Part shown: piece by piece, positions 27,978 through 40,900 of the stretch | How the letters are laid out: every line of letters starts with the position of its first letter | Position numbering within the stretch: position 1 is the stretch's first letter | NCBI GenBank assembly: GCA_036897445.1 | Contig: JAYMTL010000105.1 | Location: 1-64,000 of the forward strand | Origin: Pelargonium tetragonum | Lineage: Eukaryota > Streptophyta > Magnoliopsida > Geraniales > Geraniaceae | DNA length: 64,000 bases | Reading direction: 5' to 3' | The notes under the pieces: generated by a model | The model's database searches: none | The model's input: the letters and a program-made list of their open reading frames with translations, nothing else | Told to the model about the DNA's origin: nothing | Program-made: the position numbers and the translations under genes

Positions 27978-28125
27978 CTCTATTATCTTATTAAGGCTAA
28001 ATACTCTCTGTAGCAGTAACAACTTAAAGAACAAGAGTATACCCTATCCTATATACCTAAGACTACTTTTTATTTCTATAACTAATAAAGAGAGGAAATT
28101 GTACTTACTGTGTTAGGGAATACGA

Positions 28126-28143
28126 AGAACAGAAAGAACAGAA
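28126..28143. repeat. Perfect tandem duplication of AGAACAGAA
   Basis: Two exact nine-base copies in a purine-rich stretch; slippage is the likely origin. Confidence 0.45.
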
Positions 28144-31100
28144 AACCAAGTCAAATCGCTTAGATAGAAGTTTTTCAAAGATTTGTAACTCGTGAAGATA
28201 ATATACATGCTCTTCTCCATACGAATGACAACAAAAATATCTAACTAATGAACATGTAAAGCGGGGTAATTTAAACAGAATACCCTAAGGTTCGAGGTCA
28301 TCCGGAATCTTTTCTTTGTGAGATGCATTAGTTTCGATTAGTCCTGATAGAGTTCATCTACCTTGTGACTTTGTGGACTCGAACCTATTACTTTCGACGA
28401 AAGGGATTCCTGCATTACCAAGCACCCACTGGGAGGAAGAGGAAGTTGATATCTAAACTTACTTTCTTTTATGATCAACTTCAGCGAATCCACTAGATAC
28501 TGGACTCTTTATAAGAAGAGAATAAGTTTTACATCTTCAATCAAGAAAGGCGCTTTAGGAAACTTTTTTGTAAGGATAAACTCGCTCGAAGCCCTTTCCA
28601 ATCTTGCTAAGTAAAAAAAACTAACCTTGTGTCCGAATTCTTTTCGATTTAAGAAGTTTCTCAAAAACTACTTAGAACCCCGTGATGCCCAGCCCTTATA
28701 AATGGAAATTCAATAAAGTAGTAAAAGAGAGTACCTTGAAATTAGAAAACCTTCCTTTCTAGAAAGACTCTAAAAAAAATCTTGTTGATTTTTATCTATA
28801 CTTGTAAGTCTCTATCCTTTTCTTATAAAGCAGCTGAAACCCTAACTAGCAGGAGCCCCTTTGTATATTCTAGTACCGACTACCTTTTAACCCATTGACC
28901 TTGTAAGGGAAATCCAATAAAAAGCGCATTGAGAACCTCACGCTTAATAAAAAAAGGAATCCTTGCACTTCTGTTGTTAAAAAGACTTTTTAATTTACGC
29001 TTTTAGGTATACTTTTTTGAAACTGTTAACTCTTCTTCCCAATTCTCAGTATAATGAATACAAACCTTAGACTTTACCCCCCTCCTTTTTTTATGAAATT
29101 CTGGATGAATGCTTATTTCATTAAGTTTATACAAACTAAGTTACACCCTTTTCGTTCGCTTTGCTAGATAAGAAAAAGGCCTCCTTATTAGAGGGTTTCC
29201 CTGTCTTAATTTAATAACGAGATATATCCTTAAAGTAATGGTAGGGATATAGAAAGAAGTGCTCGAGCAACTATTTAGAAACTTAAGAATATTCTATCTA
29301 AGTTATTTCGACCCATACTAAGGATCTCATTTCAAGAGTTTTGAGAAAAGAGTCAGTAACCTTTATACTACAAAAGGGGTTTCTACAAGAAAGCTAAGGG
29401 GAGTTCTTAAACTGGAGTTTCCTAGTATAAGGTATAACTAACTACAGAGGTTTTACTGCGAGAAAATTGCATCTTCAAATTTCTTCAGAATTTATATACA
29501 AGATCAGAAAAGAATTATCCTTACTTTGACTTTGAGGGGAGGGGGGTGTACTCAATGATAAAGGCCCTATGTCAGGCAATGCCTTGAAACAAAGTTTATA
29601 CAAAAAGGGTTTTATTAAAAGGCAGAGCTGCTCTTATACTCCGGTAAAGCTACTCGAGACTTTAATTATTTCCTTAACTCGGCCCTACTAATAAAGTCCT
29701 ATTAAGGTGAGGCTTGTCTAATATAGGAGAGCTTACTCTATTGTGGTTATTCGTGCTTTCAGTTTTCTTCGGGCAAACCTATAGGCTATAGTATCTAATC
29801 CGTACACTCTTTACCGAATCTAGTTAAGACCTCTTCTCTATTCTATTTAGAATTGAATATCGAAATGACTTTTAGGAAGGCTTGCTCTCCTCTTGTTAAG
29901 GGGTTCCTGCTGTTTCTACAACTACAAGGAACTCGGAATTTCTTTTTCTTTTTGAATGTTTAAGATTCGGAATCGATAAGTTTCCAAAAAATTTTATTAC
30001 TTGACGGAGCTTTTAGGCATCCTAGGCTTTTTTACTTGGTATAGAACTTTTACACCTTTTTGAACTAAGTTAAGAATCCCTTTCTATAAAATTTCTGGGC
30101 AGATATAGTTGTTATCTCCTTTAGAGGAATTTGTAAATCTTTTGTTTTCTTCCTTCTAAGGGTTGATTTCCTTGCCTGAGTTTAGCTTCATTATATAATA
30201 TCACAAAAATCTAAGTCCTAAAAAATTTGCAGGAATTTAGGCAAATTATAACTTTAAGTATTTAGGTAAATACTACCCACCTAGAAAAAGGGGTTCTTGA
30301 TTAGGTTTACATCGTGTTGACAAAGTTCTTTATTTCTCTATACTAGCCCTAAGTAAACTAAGCGGGCTTTGTGCAATAAGAAAGTTTAGTAGTTAAGTAT
30401 TTGTAAATTACTAGGTTTAAGCCTTTTAACCCAATCTTAGGGATGTTAAAGTTTTAGTCTTCCTTTTTAAACGAGAATTAGCAGCCCCTGTAGCAATACC
30501 AGGAAGCTCAAAATTTTTAATCTGCTTACTCCTTAAGATATTTTCTTAAGAAACAAGGAGCCCGCACTTATAATTTTAATCAGTAAAAATTTTTGACTAA
30601 AGGAATAAACTTAGGAACTTTTTTGTTAAAAATTGAAATGCTTAGAATAGAAAGTAAGAATTCTACTTCATTATCCCAAGACTTTATAAATTACATTAAG
30701 TTTGAAACCCCCACGAATATCTCTAGTACAGGAATTCCTTGTTAGCTAAGACCCTAAAAATAGTAAAAAAAGGAAGCTTGTTTTCCTTTATTATAGTATA
30801 GTTACTCCTCTTTAGAAAACTAACAGGATAGCTGAGTTAAGTACTCCTTCTATTTTTTATTTTCATATTTGACTCTCAGAAATAGAGAGCCCCTTAAAAA
30901 GTACTATATCAGCAAAGACCTTGAAAACTAAAAGAAAACACACTTAGAAAATCCCTTTTCTTCCCCTTTTCTGATTCTAGATTTAACAAAATAAAGGAAA
31001 GATTTTCTTATCAATTTCTTATAAGACTCTATCTGGCTTAGAATAAGTTGATTTCAACATAGCCATAAGTAAGTGCATTTTCCTTTTTCTTCCTTTTTTG

Positions 31101-32975
31101 ATACTGAGTATTTTCAAAGTCCTTTATTAATAAAGCTTTTACAAATTCCTTTATGATTAGCTTTTGCCGTACCTGAGCTATTGAATATTCTTTAAGTTTT
31201 AGTTATTCTTAATATGTTTTGTTAAGGTCTCGGATTAATATGACTTCCTAGAGCGTAAGTCAAGGAGATCCTGTAACCTTGATTGTTGGGTAACACGTAA
31301 ATACTACTTCCGCTAAAAAAGAGGAACTTTTGTCAAAAAAACTTTATATTAAAAAGGATTTTCTACACTAACACTAGCAAAGCTAAAAGAGCTGCTATAT
31401 GCATATCTTGCTTCGTATATTACTTTTTAAGGGTAGGCAAAATAACATACTTCTAACAGAAAAGGATTAAGGGCCTCCCGTGATAACAAGCGCAGTTAGT
31501 ATTCTCCGTGTAATCCCTTATAATTCTCAACGTTCCCTACCAGAAAAGTGCTTATTTTACCTACACTTTTATTTAGCAGCAACCCCCTTGTTTTCCTTAC
31601 GTAGAAAAACCACTAGAGTCCTTTTTCTATAGAGATGGGTATTATATAGTAATAGACAATGACCTGTGTTTTGTATAATATATAATAAAAGTAGTGCAGC
31701 CTATCCAGAAGAATAATCTTTATTTTCCGAGCTAGTAATAGTAGTAATCCGGTAGCATACTCTGAAAATAAAAACTCTAAAGCGACTCCTGTTTAGCCCT
31801 AACTTAGCTTAAAAAGAACTTCGTAAAGCCTTGATAAGATATAACTAAGTAATAAAATTTAAAGCAAAAACCCTCTCAGAGCTGCAGCCCATTCTTACTT
31901 AAATTAAACCCTAATTTGTTTTTAAATTTTGGATGTAGCAGCCCATTCAATAGCTCTTTCTTGCCTATAATTATAAATTTATATAAACTCTTTAATTGGC
32001 TTGTTACATAAGAATAAGGTTTCCAGTACTATCCTGGGGCGTGTTATACTTCCTTCTTTGAAAAGGTATTTCTTGTATCAAGGTGCCTTTCGACTTTCTA
32101 GTCGTAATCTATTTAGTATATTAGTATACCACCTAGGAGTCAATTGAGTACTTCTCACTTCGCAAGGGTTGGTTGTCCTTTTTACTTTATGAAAAAAGGA
32201 ATTCTCTCACAAAATATCACTACAGTTATAGTTTCTTACAAGTGTCCCGCAGAACCTAAACCGTGGTGTAACATATAATAAGACAATAAGGAGACATGCT
32301 TCCTTTTGGATTTGTAAAACCGGGTCAGATTGCTCTAAGTTCCATAATATATTATAAAAAATTCTCGTAACTAATTCTAGTATTTCGGGTCATGAGATGC
32401 TACCTTATTGTAGGATTCCTTTTCCAAAAAAGAGCAAGAATAATACCCTGCCCTATTTATTTCTTAGATATCCGAGAGAGAATTGGGTATTACAATATGA
32501 AGTTGGGGTTATTCTTTTTCGAGTCCTGGAAAGAAAGGGTCTCCTTGTGTTAATTCAGAAGAAATGCTCTTAAGGGGGCTTTTTCTATTCCTAGATTTAT
32601 CGAGTAATGAGCTCTTAAATTTCATCAATTATTTGAAATTAAAGTGATAGATCCTGAAAGGGGTTTACTCTTTAAGGTAGGACTGCTATACACTAAAAGT
32701 TAAGTGTTTACAATCGGGTTTATAAGAATGAGGGATACGGTAGCTTTATAAAAAGAGATTGAAAATTTCTGGTAATTAGAGTATCTTTCTTAAGACTATA
32801 ACACGACGGGTTGGGTTAATTTGCTTAGTATATAGATACCAGATTAGTCTCATAAATAAAAGGAGGTCTCTACTATTCCCTTTTTGTACTCACGGAACCT
32901 TTTAGCTTTTTTTGAGTATTGTAAAGTTCGTACGGAGGCACCCAAATTAAAGTTTAAAGGAAGCTAGTTCTTGAG

Positions 32976-32993
32976 GTTATAAGAGTTATAAGA
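32976..32993. repeat. Perfect tandem duplication of GTTATAAGA
   Basis: Two exact adjacent nine-base copies. Confidence 0.45.
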
Positions 32994-33131
32994 AAATGAA
33001 GTCTAATAAGCAGGTATTCCTATTCTTAACAAAAGAATACTAGGTCTAAGGAATTTTGGTTAAGGCAATAAAGCAAGTAAGTCAAAGTCAATTAGTGGGT
33101 ATATAGTGTATCTATGTATAATCAAAAAACT

Positions 33132-33147
33132 TATATATATATAACGC
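33132..33147. repeat. (TA)6 tract ending in ACGC
   Basis: A six-unit TA microsatellite followed at once by ACGC. The tract at 45631-45648 is (TA)7 with the same ACGC ending. Shorter TA runs occur near 1250, 24105 and 42219. Confidence 0.45.
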
Positions 33148-36100
33148 GGGGCTTCCTTTTGCATTTTTGAAAATAGCCGGAATGTGCGTTAAAATTTAGC
33201 AAGCAAGTAGATTCAAAAGGTTTTTAAAGAAAAAAGAAACACATGGATTTCCTACATCTTATAAAATCCACAAGCTTTGTCTTCCAATTCGCCCGGTTAA
33301 CCCGTACAGGTCTGAGAGCATAGGGTAAAGAAAGAGTAAACCTTATATAAGAAAATCCTCGGTATTAACCCACGAGCCCCTTTTTAAATGTGATAAAGCC
33401 CATGAAAAGGGTCCTACAATGGATTTTATATAGCTATAGCTTGGGTATTCCCTAGAATTAGGCCTCTAGTGTCAAAATATACATATAATAGGTTATGAAA
33501 CTGTGTTTCCAAGGTATCCTTTCTTTATATATAGAGGTTTCCTTTTTTGTAGCAAGTATTGCTGTGGATACCTTATAGTTGAATTCTCATCATATTGAGC
33601 ATCCTTTTTTAGTAAGTCCTTGTTATTCAGGATTAACGAAAAAAGTCAATTTAAGAGGAGTCCTTAGTTTAGTTTATCAGCTTGTTAAATTCTAATTTCT
33701 CTCTTTTTAGCTATAAGTGCTTGTGGGGTTCCTTATAACATTTCCCAGTTTTTAGAGGATTCTACTTTTCTGGATTAAATAAAAATTGAGAAAAATCTAA
33801 GTTAAGTTTGGAGGGATTCATATCTGAGTTTACAAAATGAAAAAGGAGCAAGTAGCCGAGTCAGCTCAGTAAAACGGGGATATGTCCCTTCACTGCTATT
33901 TAATTTATACTCCACTAAGTTTATTATAGTAAGGACTTCCCTCGAAATTAACCTCGGATAACGCTAATTATAGACAAAAACTTATAGAGAAGCCCCAAAA
34001 CAAGATTTAGAGAATAGGGACTCCCTTTTACTCTATCCAAGTAGTTTGAGCCTACCCTTCTAACTAAGCAAAGTCATTGCATTACCAGATACTAAACAAA
34101 TTTTATTATAAACTAGAGATTATAGCACTTCATAAGCTAGCCGGCCCCCATAAATTACTGCAACCGAGGGATAAACTCCCTTTTTATATGAAGGAGGACC
34201 CCATAACCTAACATCCAGTTCTTCCACTTTCAAAGTCTTCCTATTTACTTCTTAAAATCTTCTTTTTGTTTTTTGAGAAGAGTATAAAATAATTAACGTT
34301 GCTGGTCTATTTTTTGTGTGTGTTTTTAAATATATTTAAAAGTCATTGCAATTTTGAGGATCCAACCCCAGTTAAGCTAAAGAAGTTCTTATGGCCGCTT
34401 TTGTAAGGTATTTCTAGAGTTAGTACCACCAAAAATAGTTAATGATATAGATTTTTCTTTATTATAAGAAATTCCTTACGAACTAGTATCTAATTCTAAA
34501 TTTACATAAAATATCTCCTTCTTTTTCTTTTATAGAGTAAGGCTACGGGAGATTTTTCCTTTAATAAAATAGGAACTCGGGCTGCAATTTTAGGTTCAGA
34601 AAGCTTATACTTTTAAGCAGTTCTCTGGTTAGTAACTTTACTTTCCGTAAAAAGGGAAGTGCCATTAAACCAAGGATCAATTCATTTGAGAAGTACTGAG
34701 TGGTATATAATACGGGGCAGGTCTAGCCTGTAAGTAAAGGTAGTTCTATGCCCTTGATTTTATAATTATCCGGGAGCATCTTGCACTGATTTGTAAAGGA
34801 AGTCACCCATTATAAATAAAGTAGTAATTAGTATAACAAAAAACTGAAAAATGGATAGAAGAACCCTTTGAACTGGCTCTTAATTTAATAAAGGGAAGCT
34901 TTGCAAAGTATATTTAAGGTTTCTTCCATTTATTTAAAGGGCCCTTGGTTGCACGGTGCGGAGAGACTTTTGTCTTGCAACTTGTTCTTTTAACTAAGAA
35001 CTGTAACTACTCGTAGGAAGAGTATCCTATAGCTTATTTTATAATATAAAGATTCAGAGCTTTTTTTAGTAATAAACTAAGATTTTATGTTTGTATGTTT
35101 GATAAATACAAAGAAAGAGGCTCCAGTAAGAGTCACCTTAATTAATAGAAAGATAGAGTTTAAAACCCTTTTTGAGTATGTAATTATCAATATTTTAAAC
35201 CAAACCTATATAAATTTTTAAGAAAAGTGTAGTCTAGTAAACGGGTTATTACTTTTTTATACTTAGATAGCTATAGCACAAAAAACTAAAAAAATCTTCC
35301 TGCAGGGCATTACTATAAAATAAAAAGTAATAACTAAATCTCTGCGCCAATATAAGTTTAAAATAGAGGAGTCCTTATAAAAAAAACTAGAGAATATAGA
35401 AGCAATTTACCGAAAGAAAGATTTATAGGCTAACCCCGATTACTTCTATACTAAACTAAAAAAAGACTTGTGCCTTCTAAATTTAGCTAGAGCTCCAAAA
35501 TTAAAGCTTTCTATTTCGAGTTTTCTATGAATAGTCAAGCAAGATAGGGTCCCTTTTTGGCTTGCGGAATTCTGAGTAAGAGCCGTGGTATATTACTCCT
35601 CGGTACCTTTATAAGCTTTTAAGACAATCCCAATATTTCTAAATTCTAAAGCGAAGTACCTATCTATAATTCGTTTCCGTGGATTCCTAGTTTACTATTC
35701 CTAAAAGTTAGAGTTGATCCACTAGATTCAATCTTTCTTTTTTAACTTTTTTGTAGTGTATTAACATTTTAGCCTTTCAAAAATTCTTTTTTTTATACTT
35801 TTGTATAATTACAGGGTATTTAAAAACGACTAATATCACCCCAGGTAAGATAAGATGAGAAAATTTATCTAACCCACAAGGCTCGGTTCTCTACTAAAAA
35901 TTGCAAATCTTTTTCTAAAAAAGCTACTTTTACAAATGACTTTTCTTTAACCAACCTTATAAGGAAAAACCCAGGAACTTTTAAGATCTTACAAAAGCGT
36001 CATATAGATAAAAGGATTACTTAACTCCATATCCCTAAATGAAAAAGCAAGTAATATGGTTTAGATGTTTAGTTTCCTATGAATGGTCCTAACAAGCAAG

Positions 36101-37037
36101 TCTAGTTAGTATGTAGTGGGAATATCCTCAGATATTTGAGAAGAGGAAACAACTATTAACTAAAAGTCGACAAGTACACCAAGAGAAAAAATCTCTGTAA
36201 CTTTATTTATATTTATTAGCATGCTATCTAAAATATATACAACTAAAGTATAGCTCCTTTATAAATTACGCTTACTTACTGATACAGGAAGGACTTTTTG
36301 CAGGAATCCCCACAGGAAGTTTTAGTACTGAAGAAGTAAAAGATTAAAGTTTCCTTTTTAGTTATGCTTTAGCTTACTACTGTAGTTTATTAGCTGCCTT
36401 AGGAGGCACCGCCCTTTTAACGATTTTCTCTTATCTTTCTTTTTTATATTTTATATAAGAAAGCTCTTAGTCTCTCTGTCCTATAAGGTTGTATAATTCA
36501 TAAAAAAGAAAGTAGTTTTAAATTTAATTAGGAAGAATTTCAAGCTTATGCTTATTAAGGGAGCTAAGAACAAAAAAATTCTGGATTCAATAGAGCTCTT
36601 TAAAGGAACTCAGTTCTATATTTTAAAACAAATACAGGGCTAAGCAATTCGTTATTTAGTTAGTAAAGAGTTATTCTACTAAAATTCCTTAATTGCTTTA
36701 TTTTTATACCTGCAGCACTCTTTGGTCAAAATAAAAAATCTTTATGAGTTTTCCAAGTACTCAAGCTTAATAAAAGCCCTAAATCCATCTGATAAGCTAA
36801 TCTTAAAAGGAGTCCCTTTTAAGCTATCTCAAAAAAGGCCGAAAACGAAGATTATCCTTTTAGAGTTTAGAGCAAAATAGAGTTCACCGGAAGTCTTTCA
36901 TAAACATAAATGTACTTATATATAGATAATAGATAGAGTCCTTCCTTAAGAAATAAAACCCAATATTATTAAATTAAATAGTTATAAGGGTTAATCTTGC
37001 GAAAAGCTAATTTTACAGATACTCTAATTTTTAGCTT

Positions 37038-37057
37038 AACTCAGTGAAACCTGAGTT
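37038..37057. repeat. Hairpin AACTCAG-TGAAAC-CTGAGTT
   Basis: Seven-base perfect arms around a six-base loop. The right arm runs into four T in total (CTGAGTTTTA), a faint terminator-like look. No gene ends upstream, so it is recorded only as a structure. Confidence 0.35.
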
Positions 37058-37877
37058 TTATATTACAAGCGGAGACGCATATGCTTAATTTTAATCGGGA
37101 TGAGTCCAAGTGCCCTATGCTTTTTAAAAGAATTTATACAGGAAATTGCAGTTCTCAAAGAGGATCATATGTTAAAGTAGTTTGACTCTAGATAGAATTT
37201 GTAAAAATGCCTTATAACGTTTACATTTGCAATCTCTTAAGTTATCAAACATATTGTTGTGACCTAGTTATGAATGTGCGGATAAGTAGAAGTAGAATTA
37301 AATAAAGTGCTGTGAGGAGATTTGTTGCCTTTTTTATAAGATAAAAGCAAATTTCTTTCGAAATTGGGTCTTGTGTACCTAGGGAAGAGAATAGAGTTCT
37401 TAGAAGCATAGAGTAGCTATTTTTTGGTACATATTAATGCTAAGGACCATGTACTAAAAGTAAGAAGAGTACAAAGTAAACGTAGACTTTATTACCCCAG
37501 CCCAGAGCGCATGAGCGCCTCCCTGAATCTTTATATTCAAACTGAAAGAGTCCCCTATGATATGAGAAGTTTGTACCTTTTTGCAAGCGGTGTCTTCACC
37601 TCAAACCGCCTAATAAGGAGCCTGAGCAAGTATATATAAACTTAAACACCGCGGATTCCAGCCTAGCACTTTTTTAGTCTAATGCTTTGTTTTAAACTTG
37701 ATTAGAGACCCGGTCAGATACTAGTAAATAACCAAAAACTTTTAAATCGGGAACCTATTGTAATATCCCCTACCTCTTCTGCTTCAAATACACTGCCCTT
37801 AGCCCGTGAATAGGCCCCTTTTATAACAAAAAATTCCTTGGGCTCTAGATTTTTAGCTTTTAAGCGTGAGTTTTTCT

Positions 37878-37901
37878 ATAGATATAAGAATAGATATAAG
37901 A
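37878..37901. repeat. Perfect tandem duplication of ATAGATATAAGA
   Basis: Two exact adjacent 12-base copies, the longest perfect tandem duplication I found. It is unlikely by chance alone (about 0.2 expected in the window over periods up to 20), so a recent slippage or duplication event is probable. Confidence 0.5.
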
Positions 37902-40900
37902 TGCTATTGACTTCTAGAATTCCTTATTTTATTAGGACTTCCCGCTATGCGCTTATTAAAGTTAAAGGGTTGGGGAGAGGTCTTGTAATCACTTAACATG
38001 GAAATAAAAGCTTTTTTTAGAAGAATACTCTTTATTAAAGTCATATTAACGAGTTCTTTATAAGCCTCTGACTCAGCAAAACTTGTAAAGGCATCATGAG
38101 TTTGTGAAAAAGGAACTCCGGACAAAGAAGAATTACTCTTCATTAAACTATAAGGTTGAATCTCTGTATTTAGAACTCCTCGGCTATAAAAGCTACCCAA
38201 GCGAAATCCTGTACTTGTATATCTCGTGATAATTTTAGGTTGATATATACTGTAAACCCAAAAACCGCGTTATTTGCGATAGGGGAACTCTCTTAAGGGC
38301 TTTGCCTTTGTAGTAACACAATATTTAGACGCTCTATAAAGAGTCAAAGTGCTTGGTATTTACCATGAGTAGCTGATAAACGGGAGTTCCTTCAAAAAAA
38401 ACACCAAAAATATAACGTCGTACACTTGACTCAAGAACCGGGCCCCTTTTTTTACTTTATAGAGGACTTACTAATATACTTATATGGAGTATACTGCCCT
38501 TTATTCATGTAATTAGGAAAACGGTTCCGCTACTTATTGTTATAGGTCAAAATATCTTTCTCTAAAGGATCCTTTTGTACTTAACACGGGGATCCCGGAT
38601 ATGCCCGCTTTGTGAAATTCTAAGGGATTTCTTTTTGTTTAACGGCTTTTCCTTATTAAGTTAATTAAGTAGAAAGAGGATAAAGTCGAATTCTTGTCCT
38701 GCTGAATTAGAAACTGCGCATGCATCTGGACAAAAGAGTAGACTTAGCTTCTGGGAAAACCGGAATCAATAGAATAAAAACGAAATTCTGAGCTATAGCG
38801 GGTTTAATACCAAACCAACACTTAGAGTTTATGCTTTTTTTAGAGAGAAGGAGCTTTTATTTTCTAATAATCTAAAGCACTAAATCCTCGTGTTCAGGTT
38901 TACGGGAAGGTATTAACTCTACTTACTGGGTAACTTTATTTAAAATAGAAAGGGGATCGATTTGAGGCAAATGGAGCTTTTGTCACTGCTACACGTAAAT
39001 ATAAGCTATTCTCCCGCGCCCCAAAACTTGGATAAACTCAAGTCAAGGGAAACCCCAGTAAGGACCCCTTATGCGTGCAAATTTAAGCGTCTCTTCGATT
39101 TACTTACCTTAAACCTCAAGGGCTCTCTTAACTTTAATTTACTCTCTACCAGTTGATTGAAATTACCTACCCGAGTCTTAGGTGTCCCTATACAAGAAGT
39201 ATTGCCTTTTTCTTTTTTTATCTATATAAAATATAAACGAATTGAAATTGACACTCGCTTTTATAAAAACAGGATATTCTCAAGAATAGGATCTAGTCTG
39301 TGTTTTTAAGAAGAGAAACGGGTATCCCTAATTCTATGTATCAAGGCATAGTTTAAGGAGGAAACTACTTATACAATCTAGATGATAGGAAAACTATCTC
39401 AGAAGTTACTAATGAAGCTTGGATTTACCTTCTCTATTTTTAGTAAAAGAAAGTGGGCAAAGAAAGGGTATAGCATCTAATATATCAGATATCAAAGGAA
39501 GGGTTTCCCAGCGAGGCCGGTAAGAATTAAATAAGTTGTAGAAGAGTTTCTCTTGCCAGGAGTTTTTAAAATGGATAAGTATTTTGGACATTAGCAAAAT
39601 CTAACTGCAATGTTAGCTATTACTTGAGATATTCACTAGAAGAATTAGGTACTAAAAGAAAGATGTCAAAAGTACCTTGTTGTTTACCGGGTAATAGATT
39701 GTTTCGCTTTATATGCATTCTCTGGTCTTTTAATAAACTTTTCTCAGTAAATTTTTTGCACTTAGTAAATTATGAATACCAGGTTAAAAAAAAGGGATTT
39801 TTAGGGGGGCCATAACTAGACTAAAGCTGACTTTGGAGAAGGCTGATGCATGATTAAGATTTAACAAATTGAATTCCCTTACAAAATTGTCTCCCAGAGT
39901 AATTCAATTTTTAAGAACGGGTAATTTATAAGGTTGCCTCCTAGTTATGATCGATTAACTCCTTTGTTTTGAAGGGAGGATTAGAACGTAAAGGTGTATC
40001 TAAAAAGCTTTAAGCTGGAGAAGATTGCGGCTATTCCCACCAGTATGTAGATATACTTGTTTTCAGATTTGATTGGGAGTTCCTTTCCTAAAGAGTACTT
40101 ATAAATTCTTACCTTTTTTATTTATACAGCCTTTGATCAGATATTCAATAAGGTAATGTTTAGGAACCTAAGATATCTTGAGAGTAAAAAAGGAGACTTT
40201 AATAGCGGTTACATTTAGAGACACGATTAAGCGCCTATTGCTGAAGCCCATCGCAATTATATGTTAATTCCAAAGCGTTCAGGAATTCCTTTTGTTTTTA
40301 GTCCACTATTAATTAGGTTAGTTCTCTTTCTTCAGGACTCTTCCTTTGGGTGTAGAATTTCTTAATAAACGGGGAGTCCCCTGTCCCAAAAATATGGTAA
40401 CCGCAAGTACCCCCGTCATACTATAGGAAGTTTAAAAAATTCACTTTTGTATAGTAAAGAGCTCGTTTAGTAAATACCTATTTACAGAAACCTCATACCT
40501 CTATAAGGAAACTCCGCCGGGATCTGAATTCCTTTCAGGAAGTATAATAATTCAAAAAAGGGTCTAAGTATATTAGTAGAGTCGAGCTTACACGTTTTTC
40601 TTCCTAAGTGAATTCGGCAGGTCCTACATTTTATAAGGTTCAATTTCTTTTTGTTACTACTTAACTACCGGCGTATCGTGTTATCATGAAGCTAAGAAGT
40701 TGTCTTCCGATCTAGTATCAGATCAGAGTATTAAGTATAACCAAACAAAGTAGGGTACTAAAACAGCTGCCCTTACTAAAGTCTTGTGGTTTTGCACTGA
40801 AGTTAGCTTGACTTCTAGAGCAGGGTATAGGTATATCCTTTGCCAGACCCAGAGAATCATATACCAGGTGCATGTCAAATTTGGTGATTGTTTAAAATTG

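Noticed and set aside
28373-28431. tRNA-like minus-strand segment with GGTTCGAGTCC and a CTTTCG-T-CGAAAG hairpin upstream
   Set aside because: The T stem does not pair beyond two bases, no D arm forms, and the total of about 59 bases is too short. Probably chance.
35579-35606. Group II intron domain V-like GAGCCG...CGGTAC
   Set aside because: Only about 27 bases against the usual 34, with one mismatch, no catalytic-triad context, no tetraloop, and no other intron domain nearby.
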